A program made the position numbers and the translations under genes. A DNA stretch of 64,000 nt from Leptolyngbya sp. O-77 (GTDB lineage: Bacteria > Cyanobacteriota > Cyanobacteriia > Elainellales > Elainellaceae). The DNA lies in contig NZ_AP017367.1 in the NCBI RefSeq assembly GCF_001548395.1, forward strand, positions 4,191,001-4,255,000, read 5' to 3'. Below the pieces are notes generated by a model. That model saw only the letters and a list, made by a program, of their open reading frames with translations, was not told the DNA's origin and did no database searches. Below are positions 16,638 through 26,832 of this stretch, in pieces (positions within the stretch are counted from its first letter, which is position 1; each line of letters opens with the position of its first letter).

Positions 16638-18767
16638 CTAAAGCTCCGGCATTGTCCGCAGCACGGTCTTTGGCTGCGGGAGCTTCTCATCCAAGGCAGG
16701 GGCACACGCCCAGAAAGTCGTCACCGACTGGCGCATCCGCTCAACGCATTCCCTGGCCTTCTTGGCGTGGATATCGTCAGGATAGGCATAGGGATAGCTG
16801 GCGTGGTGGGTCGTCAGCTTTTCATAGTCGAACTTTTTCGTAGAAAAGGCGACGGCTTCGAGTTGCGTCAGCCGTTCTTCCAATAGCCCCATCAGCACCC
16901 GAAACCGCACCCACTGGTGATCCTCAAAGTTAAACTCTCTAATGAGCTTATTGCCCGCAGATTTGCCCTTGTTCATCACCCCCTCAATCGTGGCCTTGTC
17001 CATTGCCAGATTGAGGCCGCCTTCGTCATGGGCCAGGCGCACCTGAGCAATCCGTTCGCGATAGCCGGGTAGCCCGGCCAAGCTGGTGTCGCGATAGTTT
17101 TGTGCGGTCTGGAACATCTGCCACGCAAAGGCCAGCAGGTTGGACTGCAAATCGACCCATTCAGGAGCCTGACGATCGTTGGGGCGTGGCAGGAATACAT
17201 CTTGATTCAGCACACGGCCGCTTTCCTGCGATCGCTCTTCTTGCAAATTGGGCGAGTTGGGCGTGACGCTCAAATAGTCCGGGTTGATCGTGCGCGTCGC
17301 GCCAGTGCCAAATCCGGGTCTGGCTTGCAGCGCGTCTTCCGACACCGACCCCAGGTTGATGCCAAAGGTCGGGCGCGTGGGCAGCCACGAGTCAAAAAAG
17401 TGAATCGGGAAGTTGCTGCAAATGCCGCCATCGCTGAACCAGTTTTGCTGCAAATCTTTGGAATTTTTCGTCAGGTCTACTCTGATCACATCGCCCGATA
17501 GGTGGCGATTGAGGCACGACTGAGAAACCGTGTAGAGCGGCACTGCGCTAATCAGAACCGGGAAACTAAGGCTCATGCGTGTCGCCACAACCACGGGCAG
17601 ATCGTCTGCATCGGGCAGAAAGTAATAGCCCTTGGGCAGGTCATACTGCGGACGCTGACCCGCCTTCTCGACCAGATGCTTGACCACGTTGCTCGGAAAC
17701 AGCCTGCTAAATTCCTCCGCCTTAAAAATAAAGCGATGATCGGGTTCAAAGGGCAGTGTGTAGGGGCGATTGTGGCTGAGATTGGAGGTGACCACGCGCA
17801 GGTCGATGTTGTACTTACCGTTGTCGCTGTCGGGCAGTTCTCCATCTGGCAGGGGCTTCTTTCGCAGGTCGCCAAAGGTGAGCGGTCGCCCGGTTTTCTC
17901 CAGTCCGGCCAGATTGTTGAGGTTGACGCTGAGCCAGTCCGTCAGCGCGATGGGGTCGGGGTTTGGCCCACTGTTTCCTTCTGGAATATGTCCGGTGCAA
18001 ATGCCAAACAGGTTCGCGGGCAGCATTTTGAACAGCGCCGTGTATAAGTCCACCGCGCCTGCTGCCAGCGTGCCCACGCCCAGCAGCCGATCTAGCAGAA
18101 TGAACATCACCGCCAGCACGCCCACGCCCAGCAGATAGTCGCCCAGCGCCACCGTGTTGCCCGTCAGCCAGCCCGCAATGCCAAAGGCGATCGCCGCCAG
18201 AGTTCCCAGCACCAGCGCCAGCACCGCGCTACCCAGCAGCCCCCAGAGGGTTCCCTTGCGGGCGCTGGCGGGGCTGGTGCGGCGGGTGATGTCGAGCAAT
18301 TCCTGTATCCGCTGGAGCCAGGATTTTTTGGGTTTTGCGCCTTGGGCACTGGCGGCTCGGCTCGATTTGCCTGTTTTGGGGTCGGGCGTGATGCCCAAAA
18401 TTGCCATCAGCGCGTCCATCAATGGCTTCAGCGTCGGTTCTGGCTGAAACAGGCTGAGCAAGAATCCTTCTTGGCAAAGCTGTTGACTGAGCGCATCAAG
18501 TCGGTCGAACCCACTGGGCTTGCCGTCCCAAGGCGTTTCGCGGCCAAACTCGGCGGCGGCTGTCATCGCAGCGGCGATCGCCCCAGCGGAGGTTCCCCCC
18601 ACGCTGCGAAAGCGATACTTCCCCTCGCCGGCCAGTTTGCAAATTGCGGGCGGATAGACAATGCCGCTGGTGATGCCGCCTTTCATCACCAGGTCACATT
18701 CGCGTTCTGGATTGAAATAGCGGGTTTCAGAGGCTTCAGATGCAAACGATGGTTGGGCTTGGGACAT
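16638..18767 (-). CDS. Patatin-like phospholipase with embedded membrane segment
   Basis: The 709-residue product has the patatin hydrolase elements. There is an oxyanion loop KGGITSGIVYP near residues 29-39, the nucleophile elbow GGTSAG with Ser60, and the catalytic dyad Asp in FSDGGICSNFP near residue 446. Between them, around residues 175-235, is an insertion with two or three hydrophobic segments (LGSAVLALVLGTLAAIAFGI and LLGVGVLAVMFILLD), so the enzyme is probably anchored to membrane. It is longer than single-domain patatins. The start MSQAQPSF follows a weak purine-rich site. No maturation or immunity partner is next to it. Confidence 0.85.
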   Translation of the reverse strand: MSQAQPSFASEASETRYFNPERECDLVMKGGITSGIVYPPAICKLAGEGKYRFRSVGGTSAGAIAAAMTAAAEFGRETPWDGKPSGFDRLDALSQQLCQEGFLLSLFQPEPTLKPLMDALMAILGITPDPKTGKSSRAASAQGAKPKKSWLQRIQELLDITRRTSPASARKGTLWGLLGSAVLALVLGTLAAIAFGIAGWLTGNTVALGDYLLGVGVLAVMFILLDRLLGVGTLAAGAVDLYTALFKMLPANLFGICTGHIPEGNSGPNPDPIALTDWLSVNLNNLAGLEKTGRPLTFGDLRKKPLPDGELPDSDNGKYNIDLRVVTSNLSHNRPYTLPFEPDHRFIFKAEEFSRLFPSNVVKHLVEKAGQRPQYDLPKGYYFLPDADDLPVVVATRMSLSFPVLISAVPLYTVSQSCLNRHLSGDVIRVDLTKNSKDLQQNWFSDGGICSNFPIHFFDSWLPTRPTFGINLGSVSEDALQARPGFGTGATRTINPDYLSVTPNSPNLQEERSQESGRVLNQDVFLPRPNDRQAPEWVDLQSNLLAFAWQMFQTAQNYRDTSLAGLPGYRERIAQVRLAHDEGGLNLAMDKATIEGVMNKGKSAGNKLIREFNFEDHQWVRFRVLMGLLEERLTQLEAVAFSTKKFDYEKLTTHHASYPYAYPDDIHAKKARECVERMRQSVTTFWACAPALDEKLPQPKTVLRTMPEL

Positions 18768-18847
18768 GGATCAACTCCTTAAAGGGGGCATGGAGAGCGC
18801 CAGACAGCGCTGTTCCTTCATACCCATCCAATACCCCAAATTTCGGA

Positions 18848-19792
18848 CTACGGTGCCAAATGGATACCTTTTGCAATCAACTGGCCCACCCAAATTTCCA
18901 GATCTGGGTCGGGCTGTTGTTCGCGCAGGGCCGCCGTCAGCGCCTCGGCTTTTTCCGGAGAGTGCGCCAGCCCAAACACCGTAGACCCCGACCCTGACAT
19001 CAGTGCCCCCGCCGCCCCCAGATCGAGCAATTGCTGCTTGAGGGCGGCCACCTTGGGATGGTCGGGGAACACCACCCGCTCAAAGTCGTTGTAGAGCAAC
19101 TCAGGGATTTTGGAGCCGTTGCGCTGGGCGATCGCCCCCACCATCGGCCCCGCGTGAACCCGCTCTAGCCGCTGTCGCAGCGTGTCGGTATCGCGGGCAT
19201 AGGTTCCTTCAAACCGCTGGCGATAGGTTTTGTAGGCCCAGGCGGTAGAAATCGGCAGGCTGCGATATTTTGCCAGCACCACCCAGAGATAATCCACACT
19301 GGGCAGCGGGTCTAGCTGTTCGCCCCGTCCCGTGGCGATCGCCGTTCCACCCCCAATGCAAAAGGCCACATCCGACCCCAACTCGGCCGCCAGTTCTTGC
19401 AGTTCTATCTGGGTCAACCCCAAACCCCACATCAGATCCAGCCCCACCAGCACCGCCGCCGCATTGGTCGAGCCGCCCGCCAGCCCCGCGCCCACAGGAA
19501 TCCGCTTGTGCAGCGCTATATCCACCCCGCCAAACTGGGCGTAGGCCTTGGGAAACCGCTGCGCCATCAGCCTTGCGCCTTGTGCGCCAGATTGTTCTCA
19601 TCGGCGGGCACCTCCGGCGAGTCGCAACTGAGGCGAAACTGCTCGATGCCATTTGCCCGTAGATCCACCCGATCCGCCAGCGACACGCTCTGCATCACCA
19701 TCGCCAGTTCGTGGTATCCATCGGGGGCGATCGCCAATGATTTCCAAATAAAGATTGATTTTGGCCGGGGCAATTAGAGAATAAGAGCGCAT
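18848..19792 (-). CDS. ispE: 4-diphosphocytidyl-2-C-methyl-D-erythritol kinase, two frameshifts
   Basis: IspE phosphorylates CDP-methylerythritol in the MEP isoprenoid pathway, the only such pathway in cyanobacteria. The start is ATG at 19792 (MRSYSLIAPAKINLYLEIIG). The frame is lost at a run of five C near 19749, where DGYHELAMVMQSVSLADRV continues in the next frame. It returns to the first frame near 19571, where LAHKA should run on into RLMAQRFP. The GHMP ATP loop PVGAGLAGGSTNAAA and the C-terminal SGSGSTVFG are intact. An extra C and one missing base account for both shifts. The pathway should be essential, so sequence error is the likelier reason. Confidence 0.85.
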
Positions 19793-19925
19793 TCTAGGGG
19801 GTTGGGGGGGTTCGGGGATACCCCCTGCTAAAGTGAACAAATGAACTAACTACTGATCCTGGCGGTTTATCCTGGCCATTGAAATGGCCATTGAAAGTCG
19901 ATGGGCAGAACCCTCCGCAAATCCA

Positions 19926-20004
19926 GTAGGATGTGTTAACACCAGCGGAACGCATCAAAGCCTTGTGGGGCAGTGCGTTACGGCTACGCCCACCAGCACC
20001 CTAC
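19926..20004. repeat. GTAGG...CCTAC dispersed inverted repeat
   Basis: This stretch of the 374-bp gap between ispE and the Rad50-like gene begins GTAGGATGTGTTAAC and ends GTGCGTTACGGC...CACCCTAC-like sequence. It resembles the GTAGGGTGCGTTA repeats common in cyanobacterial genomes. The remainder of the gap holds two short direct repeats (CTTCCGGTTC and CTTCGCATTTCTCC) and no gene. Confidence 0.45.
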
Positions 20005-20166
20005 AAGACTCATCTTCTCATTATCTAGCGCCGGGGGAATCGGTCTGACTTCCGGTTCCCTGGCTTCCGGTTCATCAGCTCCGCCCTCGTTTCCCCGCAG
20101 TCCCGTACTTCTTCGCATTTCTCCCTTCGCATTTCTCCGCATCTCTTTTTTCCCGCCGCTGCCACC

Positions 20167-22932
20167 ATGCAACTCCTCAGCCTCACCCTGACCAATTTCA
20201 AATCCCACCCGCGATCGCCATGTGGTGTTTCAACCGGGGGACAAACGCGATTTGCGGAGAGAATGGGGCAGGGCAAGACGAGCATTCTGGAGGCGATCGC
20301 CTGGACGCTGTTTGCCTATCAGGGGCCCTATCGCAAAGAGGATCTGATTCGCAACGGCGAAAAAAGTGCCCAGGCAAGAGTTGCCTTTGTCTCGCGGCAG
20401 GACGGGCGCACCTACGAAGTCGAGCGCTGCACCACCAAAGGCTACGTCATTTACGACCCGCAGCTTGGGCAAAAGCTCCCCTATCGCAACCTTGAGGCAG
20501 AGGTGATGCCCTGGCTGCGGCAGCAGTTGGGCGTGGCGGGCGGCACGGATTTATCGCAACTGTTTGCCAACACCATCGGCGTGCCCCAGGGGACGTTTAC
20601 CGCCGACTTTTTGAAGGCGACGGAAGACCGCAAGCGCGTCTTCGACAGCATCCTCAAAGTCGAGGAATACAAACAGGCAAACCAGAAAATGCTGTCGCTG
20701 GAAAAGTATGCCAAAAGCGAGGTAGAGACCCTGGAGCGCGACATTGCCCGCTATGAAGAAGCGCTTCAGGCACTAGAGGCGACCCAGCAGCGTCAGCAGA
20801 CGGTGACCCAGGCGATCGCCACGGCCGAGGCCACGCTGACCCAGCTAGAGGCACAACTCCAAACCCTGCAAGTGGAAATGGAGGCGCTAGCAGCCCAGGT
20901 GAGCCAGGTGCAGCAGGCGGAACTGCGGCTGCAAACGCTGACAACACAGATCGAGGCTCAGCAGCAGGCCAATCAGGTGCTAGAAGCTTCGGTGCAAAAG
21001 GCACAGGCCGCTTTGACCCAGTGCGAATCCCATCGCGCCAGCTATGCAGCTTATCTCCAGGCAGAGGCGACGCTGCAACAGTTGAATGAGCAATTGAAGC
21101 GGCGATCGCCCCTGGTCAAACAGCGCGACACGCAGCAGCAAGCCCTAACCGCCGGACAGGCCGAACTCACCCGCCTGAGCCTGCAACTGGAAGCCCTGGC
21201 GCAAGCACAGCAGCAGTTGCAGGCGCTCCAGCCGGGAATCGCTCAGCAGGCAGAACTGGAAGCGCAGCAGGCCGCAGTCGCGGAGTCGCTGAACCAGCTT
21301 CAGGCGATGCGGGTAGAGGAGCGATCGCTCTTGTCCCAACAGGGAAAGCTGCAAGAAGACTTGGCGGATCTTGCCCAGGACATTCAGCGACTGCAAGCCT
21401 TGGCCGAGAACTTGGCGGATGTATCCAGCCTGGAGCAGCAGCGCGATCGCCTGCAAACCCAACTCAGCCGCCTCGAGGCGGCCCGCCAGTTTGAGGGCGA
21501 GTTGCAAACCCTGCTGACCGGGGCAGAGCAGCAGCGCGATCGCCATCGGGCACAAGCCGCAGCCGCCCTAGACACCTTACGCCAGATGCAGGCGGGAATG
21601 CCCCTGCTGGCGACCGATGCCGTGGATGCCGTGCTGCAAGCGCTCCAGAGCGGCATTGACCTGAATGCAGAGCTACTAGGCAACATTCGAGCCATTCTGA
21701 CCGATCTGGCCGCACAGACCGACGCAGAGACCATTCGTAAACAGATTCAGCAGGCGAAAAAGGCAATCGACGCGGCCTATCGCCAGCGGGCAGAAGTCGC
21801 CAATTTACCCACCCAGCAAGCGCAGCAGCAGCGGCTCCAGGGCGAGTTGCAGCAGGCTCAGTCGCGGCTCCAGCAGCTTCAGCAGGCCCTCCAAACAGAA
21901 ACAGCGACCAAAGAACGACGATCGCACCTGATCCAAGCCCTTAGCGACCTGGGCGATCCACGGGGGCGCAGCCAGCTTTTGCAGCAAGACCTGGCGCAGC
22001 AGCCGACGCTCCAGGCGCAGTATGAGCGGCTAAAAGACTCGCAGGCAGACGCAGCAGCGGCGATCGCCCAACTGGATGCCCAGCTTGCCGAGTTCGCCGA
22101 TCTGGAAACCCAGATCGAGGCGCAAACCGCAATTCGCCAGCAGCACCAGGCGGGCTACCAGCTTTTTCTGCAATCGCAAACGACGGCAGAACAGTTGCCC
22201 AGCCTGCAACAGCAACTCCAGGCGGCGATCGCCCAAGTCGCCACGCTACAGTCCGAACGGGCCCAGGTGCAGACCGAACTGGCCGCACTGAAGCAGCATT
22301 ATGACCCGCAGCGCTGGCAGCAGGTCGAAGCCGACTACCGCGCCAAACGCAGTCAGGCAGACCAGATCAGCGGCGCACTGCCGCCCCAGCGACAGCTCTT
22401 GGCAGAGCTAGACCGCAAGCTGGCAGAACTAGGGGCGATCGCCGCCCAGCGCGACCAGGCCCAGCACGACCTAAAGCAGCGCAAGCACAACCATAAGTTC
22501 ATCGTCTTTGCCCGCAAAGCCTACAAAGACGCGGGCCCCCGCATCACCGCCCGCTATGTGCAGCAGGTGTCTCAGGAGGGCGATCGCTTGTTTCGGGAGC
22601 TAATGAACCGCCCCAACCTGTCGCTGGAGTGGACGGCGGAATACGAGATTCTGGTGCGTGAGGGAGGCTACACCCGCCGCTTTATCAACCTTTCGGGGGG
22701 CGAGCAGATGTGCGCGGCGCTGGCAGTGCGGCTGGCGCTGCTGCGGGTAGTGGCAGACCTAGATGTGGCCTTTTTCGACGAACCGACGACCAATATGGAT
22801 CGACCCCGGCGCGAGAGTTTGGCCGAGGCGATCGCCAATCTCAAGTCCTTCCGTCAACTCTTCGTCATCAGCCACGACGATACCTTTGAGAAAGTCACTG
22901 AAAACGTAATTCAAATTACCCGCGAGGATTAG
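20167..22932 (+). CDS. Rad50/SbcC-like SMC-family ATPase, frameshift cluster in the Walker A region
   Basis: The product of about 920 residues is an SMC-type ATPase with a long central coiled coil, rich in Gln and Ala. The C-terminal head has LSGGEQMCAALAVRLALLR and Walker B VAFFDEPTTNMD, then FVISHDD. The N-terminus MQLLSLTLTNFKSH is typical. The next 25 codons read through the wrong frames. Removing one base each from CCC (20208), GGGGG (20236) and GGG (20270) gives RDRHVVF, then QPGTNAICGENGAGKTS with a proper Walker A. The total is three extra bases, so the ORF stays open. No CxxC zinc hook is visible in the coiled coil. It probably acts in DNA end processing. Confidence 0.85.
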   Translation: MQLLSLTLTNFKSHPRSPCGVSTGGQTRFAERMGQGKTSILEAIAWTLFAYQGPYRKEDLIRNGEKSAQARVAFVSRQDGRTYEVERCTTKGYVIYDPQLGQKLPYRNLEAEVMPWLRQQLGVAGGTDLSQLFANTIGVPQGTFTADFLKATEDRKRVFDSILKVEEYKQANQKMLSLEKYAKSEVETLERDIARYEEALQALEATQQRQQTVTQAIATAEATLTQLEAQLQTLQVEMEALAAQVSQVQQAELRLQTLTTQIEAQQQANQVLEASVQKAQAALTQCESHRASYAAYLQAEATLQQLNEQLKRRSPLVKQRDTQQQALTAGQAELTRLSLQLEALAQAQQQLQALQPGIAQQAELEAQQAAVAESLNQLQAMRVEERSLLSQQGKLQEDLADLAQDIQRLQALAENLADVSSLEQQRDRLQTQLSRLEAARQFEGELQTLLTGAEQQRDRHRAQAAAALDTLRQMQAGMPLLATDAVDAVLQALQSGIDLNAELLGNIRAILTDLAAQTDAETIRKQIQQAKKAIDAAYRQRAEVANLPTQQAQQQRLQGELQQAQSRLQQLQQALQTETATKERRSHLIQALSDLGDPRGRSQLLQQDLAQQPTLQAQYERLKDSQADAAAAIAQLDAQLAEFADLETQIEAQTAIRQQHQAGYQLFLQSQTTAEQLPSLQQQLQAAIAQVATLQSERAQVQTELAALKQHYDPQRWQQVEADYRAKRSQADQISGALPPQRQLLAELDRKLAELGAIAAQRDQAQHDLKQRKHNHKFIVFARKAYKDAGPRITARYVQQVSQEGDRLFRELMNRPNLSLEWTAEYEILVREGGYTRRFINLSGGEQMCAALAVRLALLRVVADLDVAFFDEPTTNMDRPRRESLAEAIANLKSFRQLFVISHDDTFEKVTENVIQITRED

Positions 22933-23412
22933 TCGTTAAACGTAACTTTAAGCGCAACTTTTTGGGCACAGGCTGCGTCTAACCAATTGGGCATTCCAGA
23001 TGTCACGGGCACTCGGAGGGTTGGCGGGGATAGTTCCACAAAACAGGCGGATCGCTCACTCACCAGCCGTCAGAAATGGCTTCGTCGGGCTAGATGCGAT
23101 TCTGTCGCGATGCCTCACGAACAGCGCTATTCTGGATCTAGAAGCAGGGACAAACTACCACACGTTTCATCAAGCGGCTTGCTCAGCACGACGGTTGGCT
23201 AAACTGGGCCACCTCAGGCATTACAGCGCAATCTCTGGCGCGTCGTTGGGCAAACAGCACGAGCTATCTCGCGATGGGCTTTTCTACGGGTGCGTTCGCC
23301 CCAAGTGTGGGTCACACAGGTCTCCTGGCTTCTAGAGCTTTGGCTAGCGATCGCCCCACATCAGATGGAAAGCCCCGATCCATCACACATTAGGGAAGCG
23401 CTACAGCCGTGA
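22933..23412 (+). other. Uncertain coding stretch directly upstream of the CHAT gene
   Basis: The 3' part (frame ending TGA at 23410-23412) reads SPQVWVTQVSWLLELWLAIA and overlaps the GTG start of the CHAT gene by two bases, as in coupled genes. Earlier parts look coding in the other two frames, for example RFIKRLAQHDGWLNWATSG (23163 onward) and the frame opened at 23000. A gene broken by small indels, as elsewhere in this window, would explain this. I do not recognise a family and cannot set a start. Confidence 0.3.
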
Positions 23413-26400
23413 CTCAGGAGTTTCATCTTTCCGTAACCCCTGTGGGCAATGATGAGTATCTGGTGCGAACCGAGCGGGTTGCGCCAGGGGTGCCGCTGGC
23501 GGAGGAGCAACTCCGCTGGACCGTAGAGGAATGGCTGGCACTGGCAAGGCAGTTGATGGATGACCCGCTGCTGGGACTGCTGCGGGGGCATGGGTTCTAT
23601 CGGGTGGGTGGATTTGAACTGCCGCGTCGATCTGAGTCTGAGAACGAGCTGCCCGTCAGCCTCACAGAACTGGGCGAAACGCTGTATCACTCGCTGTTTC
23701 AGGGGACGCTGCGAAATAGCTGGATGATTGCGCGGGGCATCGCCCAACATCAGGGCGAAATGCTGCGGCTGCGGCTAGGGCTGAAGGGTTCTCGTCTGCC
23801 CCGGCTGCCGTGGGAGGTGATGAACGGGGGCGATCGCGACAGTTTGGGCAACCTACGGCATCCCATCGCCACGGGAACCGATGTCGTGTTCTCGCGCTTT
23901 CAGACGGGCATTCAGATTATGGGCGGGCGATCGCTCCGCCCCCTCAGCCCGACTCAGCCCGTCCGCATCCTCATGGTGGTCGCCACGCCCACCGATCAGG
24001 AGCGGCTAGAGCTAATGCGCGAAGCCATGCATCTGCAAGAAGAACTGCGGCGACCCGTCGGGCCAGGTCTGGAGGGCTTGGGCATCCATCCCCGATTGGA
24101 ACTGACGGTGCTGGAGCAGCCCGGCCGCGAAGAACTAACCCACGCCTTGGAGCAGGGGCATTTCCATATCCTGCACTACGCAGGCCACAGCAATCTAGGC
24201 GCATCCGGCGGCAACCTGTACCTGGTCAACTCGCGCACGGGACTGACGGAAACCCTCAGCGGCGACGACCTGGCCGGGCTGCTGGTGAATAACGACATTC
24301 GTCTGGTGGTGTTCAATTCCTGCCGGGGCGCACACACCGCCGTTCCCGCTGCTGGAATGCCTGCCGAAGCCCAGCCCGCCCAGGACACGCGCAACCTGGC
24401 CGAAGCGCTGGTCAGCCGGGGCATTCCCGCCGTGCTGGCGATGGCCGAAAAGATTCCCGATGACGTAGCGCTGACGCTGACCCGCCTGTTTTATCGCAAC
24501 CTGCGGCGGGGCTTCCCCATCGACCTCAGCCTCAGTCGGGCGCGGCAGGGACTGATCTCGTCCTATACCTCCAACCAGCTCTATTGGGCGCTGCCGGTGC
24601 TGTATCTGCACCCCGCCTTTGATGGATACCTGGTGTCGGGCGATTCGCGAAGCGATCCCTGCGGGAATCGCCACCACATGAATCCTGCTGATCGGTTGCA
24701 GCAGTTCCCCCCCTCCTATGACTTGCCCCTATTGGCAGGGGAGGAGCCGTCTTTGGTGCTGTCGTCGTCGGGTCTGCCAGAGCCAGATTTGGAGCCAGAT
24801 GAAGACTTTGAACTCATTTCGCGGGCGGTGCTACTCGATCACGACTGGGCCTCGCCAGGGCTGGAGTTCGACAATCCGTTTCATTTCGATGCGCCCGTCG
24901 CCACCGAAAACCCGTTTGATTTTGACTTTGCCAGCAGTGGCAGCCTGGTAGAGGTGCAGCCCACCAGCAGCGAACAGCTAGACGAGGCGGCAGAGTCCAG
25001 ACTCGCCCAGTGGCCGATTCATCATCCGGGTGCTGGCTTATTTACCCTCGGACGGTATGACCAAGAGCCATCTGCTCCAGCAGAGGGACTGGGTACGGCG
25101 GATCAACCAGCAGCAGAGGGGCGATTCGCGAAGCGATCCCTAGGGGAATCGCCTGTGGAACTTCCCGGCGGCTACCTGGGTCGGCTGCTGGCACAGCACG
25201 CGGCTCCGGCAGACCACAGCACCGCCCCAACCTCCCTCAGTCTGTCTTCTGCCCCTGCTCCCCAGCAGAATGAAATGGCGAATGCCACCAATGCCGCAGA
25301 CTTGTTGCAGCAGCTAACCCCCCCGCCCCGTTGACCTGATGAACGTGGCCACCGACGCGACCCCAGGATGCCCGCCCGGTCGATGCGCCCGTGTCTCCAG
25401 CGGCGACCTATCGGTGGCTGGCTAGCCATGCGCCTGCGACCTCCCCGGAGTCTCCAGAAGCGGCTGCCCCACCGCAGAATTCCCAGCCAGATTCCCAGCC
25501 AGATTCCCAGCCGGATTCCCAGCCAGAGTCTCAGCAGCAGACGGCTACACCCCAGGATTCTCATCAAGCGATTACGCCTGTAGACACGATTCCCACGGCC
25601 GACCGCATTCCGGCGCTGCGGGACAACCGGGCAGCCCATCCCGCTCGCAAACCTGGCCGACTGCAAAAGCAGCACATCCTGCTGCCGCTGGCGGGTGCAG
25701 GCGCAATGGCGATCGCCCTCTCCTCGTTTCATTACACGATGGGACTGCTCCGCCGCGAGCCGTCACCCGCTGATCTGCTGCCGCCGATGGACAGCGCCTA
25801 TACGCCCAGCACGCCGCCGATGCCCGTTGGCACGACTGAAACCAGCCAGCTGGCGGGCGCGGCTATTTTGAACCTGAAGCGGGAAAACCTGCCCGAAGCG
25901 GAACAGGCGATCGCCCAACTGCTGGATCAAAATGCGCTGCTGGATGCCAAAGTCGCCCTCGACGCAGTGCCCTCCGAATGGCGCAATGCCAGCTATCCCG
26001 AACTGATGTTTTTGATGGGGCGACTGGGATGGCAATGGCAGCAGCAGGAGGGAAATATTTACAGCGTGGACGACGTGCAGCGGTTTTGGAAACTGGCGGC
26101 CGAAGGACGGCCCGATGCCGCCGCCTACTGGAATGCGCTGGGCTTTGCCCACTATGCCAAGGGTGAGTCGGTAGACGCGGCGCGAGTCTGGTGCCGGGCG
26201 GCGGCGCTGATGCTGGCACAGCCGATTCCCGACTCCGTAGACGCAGCAGACGACCGCGCCGCTCTCAACTGTCCGCCGCCGATTCAGTCTGTTACCAATC
26301 CCGAAGCGCTGACCGCCTATGCTGGAGTGGCGCTGGCCTTGCAGCAGGCAGCCCTCGACCCCAAATTTTCTCAGGGTGCAACCGAGCTACTGAAACAGTC

Positions 26401-26530
26401 TGCCGCGTACTATCAGATGGTCATGCTGAGCAATCCAGCCAGTTTCGATCAAACGGCGCTGGCAAAGAACTGGCTGTGGACTCCCGCGACGCTGCGCGAC
26501 TGGGCGGCGCTGGGCAGTCGGCGACCTTAG
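23409..26530 (+). CDS. CHAT-domain protease-like protein with membrane segment and TPR-like C-terminus, two frameshifts
   Basis: Two ORFs (23409-25334 and 25391-26530) form one gene. Removing one C from the run of seven at 25318-25324 and one from CCCC near 25361 joins TPRPVDLMNVATDAT to QDARPVDAPVSP in frame, about 1040 residues. The first part is a CHAT (caspase-like) domain with the His motif HILHYAGHSN and the Cys motif VVFNSCRGAH. The middle is low-complexity, with PDSQ repeats, and includes two copies of a 33-bp dispersed repeat. A membrane segment follows (PLAGAGAMAIALSSF), then a helical repeat region resembling TPR. CHAT proteases are activated by sensor partners in some bacteria; no target is visible here. 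Confidence 0.8.
24640..24672 (+). repeat. 33-bp dispersed palindromic repeat inside the CHAT gene, copy 4
   Basis: GCGATTCGCGAAGCGATCCC followed by TGCGGGAATCGCC. It is read as GDSRSDPCGNR at the end of the CHAT domain. Confidence 0.8.
25121..25153 (+). repeat. 33-bp dispersed palindromic repeat inside the CHAT gene, copy 5
   Basis: The same 33-mer with TAGGGGAATCGCC at its end. It is read as GRFAKRSLGESP, a different frame from copy 4 in the same gene. Confidence 0.8.
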
Positions 26531-26545
26531 CCGCGGTGACTCTGC

Positions 26546-26725
26546 ACCCTGTAGACCCTGCAACCTGTGAGTTTGCCATCTACGAGTCTGCAACCTGTGA
26601 ATCTGCATCTGTGAGTCTGCATCTACGAGTTTGCTATCTATGCGTCTACAATCTGTGCGTCTGCAACCTGTGGACTCTACGACTTAGGGAGACTCTGCGG
26701 CGTAGGTAGACTCTGCGGCTTAGGC
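26546..26725. repeat. Degenerate tandem repeat (TCTGCAACCTGTGAG type)
   Basis: The gap between the CHAT gene and minC (26531-26832) is filled by imperfect repeats of TCTGCAACCTGTGAG and TCTGCATCTACGAG, ending in two copies of GTAGACTCTGCGGC-like sequence. No gene is visible. Confidence 0.65.
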
Positions 26726-26832
26726 ATCGAGTGCGCTACCCTATCCTGCGAAAAACATTTTCCGAATCTCGCTCCCGCGACTAATATGGATAGTTATTTC
26801 GCCCTGTTGCATAATCGTCATCCTTTGGGTTC

